The notes under the pieces were generated by a model that was not told where the DNA came from, did not search any database, and was given only the letters and a program-made list of their open reading frames with translations. From an uncultured Actinobacillus sp. (GTDB lineage Bacteria; Pseudomonadota; Gammaproteobacteria; Enterobacterales; Pasteurellaceae), in NCBI RefSeq assembly GCF_945915845.1, contig NZ_CAMEFX010000011.1:1-51220 (forward strand): DNA of 51,220 bases, read 5' to 3'. Shown in pieces: positions 45,267-51,220 of the stretch. Each line of letters begins with the position of its first letter. The stretch's first letter is position 1. The position numbers were made by a program, and so were the translations under genes.

Positions 45267-46343
45267 ATGTCAAAAGTAAGTTCGCTCAGTGTTGAGGGAT
45301 TTAAGTCTATCCGAGAGTTAAAGAATTTTGAACTCAATAATCTTAATGTTCTTATTGGTGCTAATGGTGCAGGTAAAAGTAATTTTATTAATTTATTTCG
45401 ATTATTAAATGAGATCTATGAGCAACGATTACAGTTATATGTTCAGAAACAAGGTGGTCCTGATTCTTTATTAAGGTTTGGTAGAAAAGAAACTGATAAT
45501 ATCAAAATTCATGTGGAGTTTGGTGTTAATGGGTATTTATTCCATTTAGTACCAACAAATGATAATAGAATGATTTTTGAACTAGAAGAAACTATTTTCC
45601 ATGGGCAATATGTTGCTAATAAGAAAACTATTCTAGGACATGGTCATGCAGAGGCTAAATTGAAAGATGATAGAACCGCTATTTCTGAATATGTCCGTGA
45701 TGGTATCCGCAACTGGAAAGTATATCATTTTCATGACACGAGTGATTCTGCAAAAGTAAAACAAATTCACTCTATAAATGATAATTTAAATTTGAAATCT
45801 GATGCAGCCAATTTAGCAGCATACTTACGAATGTTAAAAGATTCTTATGAAAAAGAATACAATAGAATTGTTGCGACTATCCGTTTAGTCTTGCCATTCT
45901 TTGATGATTTTGTTCATCGCAAGAATGTTGAAAATATTGAACTGGAATGGGTTCAAAAAGGAAAATCAGATACACCATTAAAAGCTCATATGTTATCTGA
46001 TGGTAGTTTGCGTTTTATTTGTTTAAGTACTCTATTATTGCAACCAATACACCTATTACCTGATACAGTTCTTATTGATGAGCCTGAATTAGGTTTACAC
46101 CCTTATGCAATAACGGTGTTAGCGGATATTCTTAAGCAAGTATCGGAAAAAAAACAAATTATAGTTTCTACTCAATCTGTTGAATTAGTTAATGAATTAG
46201 AACCAGAAGATGTTATTGTGGTGAATCAAAAAAATGATGAATCTATTTTTGAGCGTTTGGATAGTGACAATTTATCAAATTGGTTAGAGGAATATACATT
46301 AGGAGAATTATGGAAAAATAATGTCTTTGGAGGACGTCCATAA
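45267..46343 (+). CDS. AAA_21-type ATPase, putative defence or overcoming-lysogenisation-like protein
   Basis: A 358-residue SMC/RecF-like ATPase. It begins with the typical VEGFKSI, has Walker A GANGAGKS (31-38), an ABC-like signature LSDGS (243-247), Walker B VLIDEPELGLHP (268-279) and a switch region IIVSTQS near residue 299. The central part is an insert without known motif. Such ATPases pair with a second nuclease-like protein in systems such as Gabija and PARIS. The stop overlaps the next start by one base, so the two are coupled. GGGGA precedes the ATG. It is more AT-rich than the biosynthetic genes around it. Confidence 0.88.
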   Translation: MSKVSSLSVEGFKSIRELKNFELNNLNVLIGANGAGKSNFINLFRLLNEIYEQRLQLYVQKQGGPDSLLRFGRKETDNIKIHVEFGVNGYLFHLVPTNDNRMIFELEETIFHGQYVANKKTILGHGHAEAKLKDDRTAISEYVRDGIRNWKVYHFHDTSDSAKVKQIHSINDNLNLKSDAANLAAYLRMLKDSYEKEYNRIVATIRLVLPFFDDFVHRKNVENIELEWVQKGKSDTPLKAHMLSDGSLRFICLSTLLLQPIHLLPDTVLIDEPELGLHPYAITVLADILKQVSEKKQIIVSTQSVELVNELEPEDVIVVNQKNDESIFERLDSDNLSNWLEEYTLGELWKNNVFGGRP

Positions 46344-47020
46344 TGGTAATTGTTTATGTACTTGCTGAAGGGCAAACAGAAGAAAGTTTTATTAAAAATG
46401 TTGTTGCTCCATCACTCTCATATTCGGAAATATATTTAACGCCAAAACTTATGTCTACTTCCAGCTCAGGAAAAGGCGGTGCAATTTCTCATCAAAGATT
46501 GGTAAGAAACGCAAAAAATTTATTAGCACAACAAAATAATACGTATGTCACAACTTTTTTGGATTATTACCAATTAGATAGTTCTTTTCCTGGATTTGAT
46601 CAACTTAAAACGAAAAATGGTATTTATAATAAAATAGCCCATTTAGAAACATCATTGCATGCTCAATTAACTCAAGAAATAGGTTGTCGTCCTGAGCGTT
46701 TTATTCCACATATTCAGCCACATGAATTTGAGGCTCTAGTATTCTCTGATGTTTCCAAATTTTCTGATGTAGAGCCTGATTGGATAAATTGTGTTTCTGA
46801 ATTAGAGAAAGTGCGTGGGCAATATGAAAACCCTGAGTATATTAATAATAGTTTTGAAACAGCACCATCTAAGCGGTTAGAAAGTTTATTAGTCCCTAAA
46901 TATCGTAAAACCAGGCATGGTCCGTTACTTGCTCAAGAAATTACTTTAGAAGTTATTGAGCGAGAATGTCCACATTTTAAAGAATGGATGGATAAATTAC
47001 GAGCATTAAAGGATTTATAA
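46343..47020 (+). CDS. DUF4276 family protein with TOPRIM-like motifs
   Basis: A 225-residue protein. The N terminus YVLAEGQTEESF (E9, E13, E14), an aspartate in FLDYYQL (D74), and QPHEFEALVFSD (H127, E128, E130, D136) match the DUF4276 layout, which looks like a TOPRIM-type metal site. DUF4276 proteins are usually encoded next to an AAA ATPase, as here. By analogy with PARIS (ATPase plus TOPRIM protein) it may be the effector nuclease. This function is inferred. Its stop abuts the ABC ATPase start. Confidence 0.85.
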   Translation: MVIVYVLAEGQTEESFIKNVVAPSLSYSEIYLTPKLMSTSSSGKGGAISHQRLVRNAKNLLAQQNNTYVTTFLDYYQLDSSFPGFDQLKTKNGIYNKIAHLETSLHAQLTQEIGCRPERFIPHIQPHEFEALVFSDVSKFSDVEPDWINCVSELEKVRGQYENPEYINNSFETAPSKRLESLLVPKYRKTRHGPLLAQEITLEVIERECPHFKEWMDKLRALKDL

Positions 47021-47743
47021 ATGCTAACTATCTATCAATTAAACCACCACTACCCCAACGCCTCAATCCCTGCCTTGCAAAACATTAATCTGCATATTGA
47101 ACAAGGCTCGGCGGTTGGTTTGCTTGGCCCGAACGGGGCTGGGAAAACGACTTTGATGTCCTTGCTAACGGGGTTACAAGCGGTGCAATCGGGGCAGATT
47201 TTGTTTGATGGTGTGCCGTTTGAGAAACTGACTAAGGCTCAACGGCATCAAATTTCTCTTGTGCCGCAAGATTTTGCGTTTTATCCGCTTTTGACGGTGT
47301 GGGAAAATCTAAAATTTTTCGCCGCACTTTATGATGTCAGTGATAAAAAATGGTTGGTGGCATTGCTGGAAAAAACAGGGCTAACGGCACATCAATCCAA
47401 ACTTGCTAAACATTTATCGGGCGGTTTGAAACGCCGTTTGAATTTTGCGATTGGGCTGATTAATCGCCCGAAAGTGATTTTTCTTGATGAGATTACTGTG
47501 GGCATTGACCCACAATCTCGCCAGTTTATTTTGGATTCGGTCGCGGATTTAACCAAGCAAGGTGTCACGGTGATTTATACCTCCCATTATTTGCAGGAAA
47601 TTGAGCAGTTGTGCGATAAATTGGTGTTATTGAATGAAGGCAGACTGATTTATCAAGGTTCGGTGCAAGGGATTTTGTCAGAAGGACAGAGCCTTGAACG
47701 GTTTTATTTGGATTTTTTGAATAGTGAGCATAGGATAAAATAA
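47021..47743 (+). CDS. ABC transporter ATP-binding protein (orphan, ABC-2/drug-export type)
   Basis: A 240-residue ABC ATPase with Walker A GPNGAGKT (about 35-42), Q-loop VPQDFAF, signature LSGGLKRRLNF and Walker B VIFLDEI followed by the switch histidine in YTSHYLQEIE. It resembles the CcmA/ABC-2 export ATPases. BtrH-like plus ABC ATPase plus ABC-2 permease is an arrangement I recall for dialkylresorcinol/flexirubin loci, but no permease gene follows. AAAGGA (47008-47013) precedes the ATG inside the upstream gene. Confidence 0.9.
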   Translation: MLTIYQLNHHYPNASIPALQNINLHIEQGSAVGLLGPNGAGKTTLMSLLTGLQAVQSGQILFDGVPFEKLTKAQRHQISLVPQDFAFYPLLTVWENLKFFAALYDVSDKKWLVALLEKTGLTAHQSKLAKHLSGGLKRRLNFAIGLINRPKVIFLDEITVGIDPQSRQFILDSVADLTKQGVTVIYTSHYLQEIEQLCDKLVLLNEGRLIYQGSVQGILSEGQSLERFYLDFLNSEHRIK

Positions 47744-47744
47744 A

Positions 47745-47775
47745 GGTGTAATAGAGCAAATTGAGCTATTACACC
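47745..47775 (-). terminator. hairpin between convergent ABC ATPase and metQ genes
   Basis: GGTGTAATAG (47745-47754) pairs perfectly with CTATTACACC (47766-47775). On the minus strand it is followed by TTTATTTTAT, so it best fits a terminator for metNIQ, possibly acting in both directions. Confidence 0.7.
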
Positions 47776-47821
47776 AGTTTAATGAGTTGGTTATTATCTA
47801 ACTATTTGGGAATCGCTTATT

Positions 47822-48649
47822 TTACCAACCTTTCACCACACCATCTTTAAAGTGTTTTACTGCTTCTTGATACACTTCTTCAGTTTGGTATGCTTTCACA
47901 AAGTTTTTCACGGCTTCGCTGTCTTTGTTATCTTGGCGAGCCACGATAATGTTGACATATGGGCTGTCTTTGTCTTCTACGAATACGCCGTGTTCAGCAG
48001 CATTTAAGCCAACTTGGCCTGCGTAAGTATTGTTAACAACAGCTAAATCCACATCATCTAAAGCGCGTGCTGCAACAGCGGTATCTACAGGTGTAATTTG
48101 GAGATTTTTTGGATTTTCAACGATATCCAGCGGTGTTGCATTTAAGTTTGTGTTGTCTTTTAATTTGATTAAGCCTTGTTTCTCTAGCAAGATTAATGCG
48201 CGACCTTGGTTAGACGGATCGTTAGGCACGGCAACTTTGGCACCATTTTTTAATTCATCTAATTTTTTGATAGTTTTTGAATAACCAGCTAGTGGGTAAA
48301 CAAAGGTGTTGCCTACAATCACTAAGTTAGTGAGATTATTGGCTTTGCTGTCTGAATCTAAATATGGTTTATGCTGCATTGCATTAATATCAAGGTCGCC
48401 TTTGCTTACCGCTGTGTTTGGTAAGGCATAGTCGTTAAATTCTACGAATTTAACATCTAAGTTATATTTTTCTTTTGCTACTTTGGCTGCAATTTCAGCG
48501 ACTTGGTGTTCAGGTCCAGACATTACGCCAACGGTAATGGTTTGCGCCGCTTGTGGTGCAGCGGTTTCAGCTTTTTTGTCTTCTTTACAAGCGGTTAATG
48601 CAAAAACAGAAGCAAGTGCGGTGACAGTTAAGAGTTTTTTTAAGTTCAT
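47822..48649 (-). CDS. metQ: methionine-binding lipoprotein MetQ
   Basis: The 275-residue substrate-binding protein of the MetNIQ methionine importer. It has a signal peptide with lipobox LTAC (C21) and NlpA-family segments VGVMSGPEHQVAE, FNDYALPNTA, INAMQHKPYLD and VPNDPSNQGRAL. It is the last gene of the minus-strand metN-metI-metQ operon. Confidence 0.96.
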   Translation of the reverse strand: MNLKKLLTVTALASVFALTACKEDKKAETAAPQAAQTITVGVMSGPEHQVAEIAAKVAKEKYNLDVKFVEFNDYALPNTAVSKGDLDINAMQHKPYLDSDSKANNLTNLVIVGNTFVYPLAGYSKTIKKLDELKNGAKVAVPNDPSNQGRALILLEKQGLIKLKDNTNLNATPLDIVENPKNLQITPVDTAVAARALDDVDLAVVNNTYAGQVGLNAAEHGVFVEDKDSPYVNIIVARQDNKDSEAVKNFVKAYQTEEVYQEAVKHFKDGVVKGW

Positions 48650-48677
48650 AGAAACTTCCTATATGAGATGATTGAAA

Positions 48678-49367
48678 TTAACGGCGATCAAAATGATCAG
48701 CCAATTTGTTGCCGTATCGTTCACAGATCATAACGATTAATACGATGATAATCGTTGCAATCCAAAGAACAAAAGGCATATTACGGTGTAAGCCATAAGA
48801 AATTGCCGTATTGCCCAAACCGCCACCGCCAACGGCCCCAGCCATTGCAGAGTAACCAATTAATGTGACAAAGGTTAGGGTAGCCGCTTTGATTAACATT
48901 GGCATTGCTTCAGGCAAATAGAATTTGGTCACTAATTGCCAAACGGTTGTTCCCATGGCTTTTGCTGTTTCTGTTAATCCGCTTGGGATATCGCCGAGTG
49001 CGTTAGCAGTTAAGCGTGCAAAGAAAGGCATCGCAGCCATCCCCAATGGGATAATAGACGCGGTGGTTCCTAAGGTGCTACCTGTTAAAATACGTGTTAT
49101 GGGCATTAACACAAGTAATAAAATAATAAAGGGTACAGAACGACCAATATTAATGAGTAATTCTAATAGTCGGTTTAATTTCGGGTTTTCAAGAACTTCA
49201 CCTTGCCGCGTTAAGAAAGTTAATATCCCTAATGGTGACCCGAACAGGATAGCAAAAATCGTTGCAGCAAGCGTCATATAAATAGTTTCAATTGTGCTTG
49301 AACCGAGTAATTCCCATACTTGTGGTGTAAGTTGGCGATTAAATTCTGTTATTAAATTATCCCACAT
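48678..49367 (-). CDS. metI: methionine ABC transporter permease MetI
   Basis: A 229-residue inner-membrane permease with about five helices. The cytoplasmic coupling (EAA) motif reads [20 protein letters not shown], and [20 protein letters not shown] and [13 protein letters not shown] match MetI. Its start overlaps the end of metN by 11 bases. Confidence 0.96.
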   Translation of the reverse strand: MWDNLITEFNRQLTPQVWELLGSSTIETIYMTLAATIFAILFGSPLGILTFLTRQGEVLENPKLNRLLELLINIGRSVPFIILLLVLMPITRILTGSTLGTTASIIPLGMAAMPFFARLTANALGDIPSGLTETAKAMGTTVWQLVTKFYLPEAMPMLIKAATLTFVTLIGYSAMAGAVGGGGLGNTAISYGLHRNMPFVLWIATIIIVLIVMICERYGNKLADHFDRR

Positions 49368-50394
49368 AACCTAATACCTCCACGCGGACGTTATTTTCCA
49401 TTAAATAGACTTTTGCTTGTGTAATAGCATCTTCATTGCCTTCCATTTCTGCAATGGTGAAACCGAATTTTGTTCCGCCAGCGTAGTCAATTTGTGACAT
49501 GAGAATACTTAAACTGACATCAAATTTACGTGAGGCTTGAGATAATACAGGCGCATCGACTGTTCTTCCTGTAAACTCAAAACGAATCACAGGACGAGAA
49601 TGTTCTGAACGTGGCGTATCTGAAAGTAATTCAAGATATTCATCCGGTAATTGATAATGGAAAGTTGAGCTAATGAATTCTTGTGCTAATTCAGTTTTGG
49701 GATTAGAAAAGATTTCACTGACTGTCCCCTGTTCCACTAAGCGACCTTTATCTATCACTGCCACTTGATCGCAAATGCGTTTTACGACTTCCATTTCATG
49801 TGTAATAAGCAAGATAGTAATGCCTAAAGTGCGGTTAATTTCTTTTAATAATTTTAAGATAGACTGCGTAGTAGCAGGATCAAGTGCGCTGGTCGCCTCA
49901 TCACAAAGTAAGACCTTAGGTTCTGTCGCTAAGGCACGAGCTATGGCGACACGTTGCTTTTGTCCACCAGATAAGTTGGCTGGATAAGCATCTTTTTTAT
50001 CTGATAAGCCTACGAGAGCCAATAATTCAGTTACACGTTTTTGGATTTGTTCTTTAGGCAAATGTTCTAATTCTAAAGGTAAAGCTATATTGCCAAATAC
50101 GGTACGCGAACTAAGTAGGTTGAAATGTTGGAAAATCATACCGATTTTGCGACGAGCTAATAAAAGGCGCGAATCCTCTAATTCGGTTAGTTCTTCGTTG
50201 TCAACAAAAACGCTACCAATGGTCGGTTTTTCGAGTAAATTCACACAACGAATAAGTGTGCTTTTGCCTGCACCAGAGGCACCAATAACACCACAAATTT
50301 GTCCTTGTGGTACGTGTAGAGTGACGTTATCAAGTGCGGTTAGTTTTTGTCCTGAAACATCAAAAATTTTGCTAATATTCGTTAGCTTAATCAT
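49357..50394 (-). CDS. metN: methionine ABC transporter ATP-binding protein MetN
   Basis: The 345-residue ATPase of the importer. Walker A is GASGAGKS, then the Q-loop IFQHFNLL, signature [15 protein letters not shown], Walker [12 protein letters not shown] and the H-loop LLITHEME. The C-terminal NIL/ACT-like domain (about residues 265-345) binds methionine for feedback inhibition. The ATG at 50394 with AAAGGG upstream on its strand gives the family N terminus MIKLTNISK; the longer open frame to 50460 is rejected. Confidence 0.97.
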   Translation of the reverse strand: MIKLTNISKIFDVSGQKLTALDNVTLHVPQGQICGVIGASGAGKSTLIRCVNLLEKPTIGSVFVDNEELTELEDSRLLLARRKIGMIFQHFNLLSSRTVFGNIALPLELEHLPKEQIQKRVTELLALVGLSDKKDAYPANLSGGQKQRVAIARALATEPKVLLCDEATSALDPATTQSILKLLKEINRTLGITILLITHEMEVVKRICDQVAVIDKGRLVEQGTVSEIFSNPKTELAQEFISSTFHYQLPDEYLELLSDTPRSEHSRPVIRFEFTGRTVDAPVLSQASRKFDVSLSILMSQIDYAGGTKFGFTIAEMEGNEDAITQAKVYLMENNVRVEVLGYVG

Positions 50395-50569
50395 ATAAGC
50401 CCTTTCTTTATATATAGTTATAATTCTGTCGTATTTTAGACAGCAGCGCGGTAGTGTCAACCTTTATTCCGTCTATTTTTAGATCTCTTAGTTATTTCAT
50501 AGAAGCAATTTGCGTATAAGTAGCAGAAAAGTGATAATAGTACAGTTTGTTTTTGAAAGGATAAATAAA
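50395..50569. promoter_or_regulatory. divergent promoter region of metN and gmhB
   Basis: This 175-base gap between divergent genes must hold promoters for both. It contains AT-rich stretches (TATATATAG near 50412, TATTTTAGACAG near 50433) and AGATCTCTTAG near 50480. These half-resemble the MetJ box AGACGTCT, but no clear tandem met boxes are visible. Confidence 0.35.
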
Positions 50570-51124
50570 GTGAATAAAGCAATTTTTTTAGATCGTGATG
50601 GCACATTAAATGTGGATCATGGGTATGTGCATCAAATTGATGATTTTCAATTTATAGAAGGAAGTATTGAGGCACTGCAAGAATTGAAAAATATGGGGTA
50701 TTTATTGGTATTGGTGACGAATCAATCGGGAATTGCTCGTGGTTATTTTTCAGAAGAGCAATTTTTAAGTTTGACTGAATGGATGGATTGGTCTTTAGCA
50801 GATCGCGGTGTGGATTTAGATGGTATCTATTATTGTCCACATCATCCCGAGGGTCAGGGGGAATTTAAACAAGACTGTGACTGTCGCAAGCCCAAAGCGG
50901 GCATGCTGTTACAAGCGATAAAAGAATTAAATATTGATCCCGAACGATCATTTATGGTTGGTGACAAAATTGAAGATTTGCAAGCAGGTTTTGCCGCAAA
51001 AGTGCGGTCAAAAGTTTTAGTGAAAACAGGTAAAACTATCACACAAGAAGGGGAAGAATTAGCTGATTTTGTCCTTGAAAGCATAGCAGAACTGCCCAGA
51101 ATTGTATGTAAAGTAGCAAAATAG
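50570..51124 (+). CDS. gmhB: D-glycero-beta-D-manno-heptose 1,7-bisphosphate 7-phosphatase GmhB
   Basis: A 184-residue HAD-family phosphatase in ADP-heptose synthesis, the third step after GmhA and Hld[10 protein letters not shown] gives catalytic D8 and D10. The zinc site is C89, H91, C103 and C105 (CPHH ... DCDC), and VGDK holds the distal aspartate. The GTG at 50570, eight bases from AAAGGA (50556-50561), gives the usual N terminus; the longer frame from 50510 is rejected. The metNIQ-gmhB order matches E. coli, where an rRNA operon follows. Confidence 0.95.
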   Translation: MNKAIFLDRDGTLNVDHGYVHQIDDFQFIEGSIEALQELKNMGYLLVLVTNQSGIARGYFSEEQFLSLTEWMDWSLADRGVDLDGIYYCPHHPEGQGEFKQDCDCRKPKAGMLLQAIKELNIDPERSFMVGDKIEDLQAGFAAKVRSKVLVKTGKTITQEGEELADFVLESIAELPRIVCKVAK

Positions 51125-51127
51125 TTT

Positions 51128-51155
51128 AAAAGATCGGCAAATAAGATCTTTTTTT
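51128..51155 (+). terminator. intrinsic terminator after gmhB
   Basis: AAAAGATC (51128-51135) pairs perfectly with GATCTTTT (51145-51152), followed by further T. Confidence 0.82.
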
Positions 51156-51175
51156 AAAAATTTTCAAAAAAGTAC

Positions 51176-51203
51176 TTGCAAAGGATTTTTAAATCCCTAT
51201 AAT
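51176..51203 (+). promoter_or_regulatory. strong promoter, probably of an rRNA operon beyond the window
   Basis: TTGCAA (51176-51181) and a perfect TATAAT (51198-51203) are spaced by 16 bases and followed by the GC-rich discriminator ACGCCCC, typical of stringently controlled rRNA promoters. An AT-rich stretch with T and A runs (51145-51170) upstream could act as an UP element. The E. coli order gmhB-rrsH supports this. Confidence 0.7.
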
Positions 51204-51220
51204 ACGCCCCACACAACGAC

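Noticed and set aside
45267-47743. A transposon or prophage carrying the ATPase-DUF4276 pair.
   Set aside because: I see no transposase, integrase, terminal inverted repeats or target duplication around it; the insertion idea rests on composition and gene order only.
50395-50569. MetJ operator sites upstream of metN.
   Set aside because: Only isolated half-matches such as TTAGACAG and AGATCTCT are visible, without the tandem eight-base boxes expected.

Overview
The window is chromosomal DNA of a Pasteurellaceae bacterium, most like Haemophilus or Aggregatibacter. It is AT-rich and strewn with the Haemophilus-type DNA uptake word AAGTGCGGT / ACCGCACTT, inside genes and as an inverted pair in the rho terminator. 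Several gene neighbourhoods are those of gamma-proteobacteria: rpsU-dnaG-rpoD, rhlB divergent from rho, and metNIQ next to gmhB followed by what looks like an rRNA promoter. I cannot name the species from sequence alone.

Left to right: two tRNA-Val genes (the first cut by the window edge), an LTA-synthase-like membrane phosphotransferase and mfd (1-5727). Then gmhA behind a palindromic repeat (5728-6673). Next is a sugar-acid catabolic locus (6681-16187): a GntR-type regulator divergent from an LgoD-like dehydrogenase, a TRAP transporter, uxaB, uxaA, kdgK and eda. Together these would take L-galactonate through tagaturonate, altronate, KDG and KDPG to pyruvate and glyceraldehyde-3-phosphate. 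Housekeeping genes follow (16282-25190): tsaD, rpsU-dnaG-rpoD, a CAT-anticodon tRNA of the Ile2 type, rhlB, rho and a small lipoprotein.

The accessory centre of the window (25197-47743) is a biosynthetic locus of about 22 kb. Its first part is an aryl-polyene-type set: chain-length factor, acyltransferases, two ACPs, two AMP-ligases (one fused to a dehydratase), glycosyltransferase, thioesterase, LolA-like and MMPL export proteins, DUF3261 lipoprotein, two ketosynthases, dehydratase and ketoreductase. It continues into a dialkylresorcinol-type set: DarA-like flavodoxin-fold protein, DarB-like ketosynthase, a 127-residue unknown, a BtrH-like protein and an ABC ATPase. The combination predicts a flexirubin-like pigment, an aryl polyene esterified to a dialkylresorcinol, in the outer membrane. 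Many of the spaces between its genes hold GTAG-headed palindromes that look like REP/REPIN elements.

An AT-rich two-gene module (AAA ATPase plus DUF4276/TOPRIM-like protein, 45267-47020) sits between the BtrH-like gene and the ABC ATPase. It looks like an inserted anti-phage or genome-defence cassette. The ABC ATPase has no permease partner here. The window ends with metNIQ (minus strand), gmhB (plus strand) and a strong promoter with an rRNA-like GC-rich discriminator, running off the right edge.
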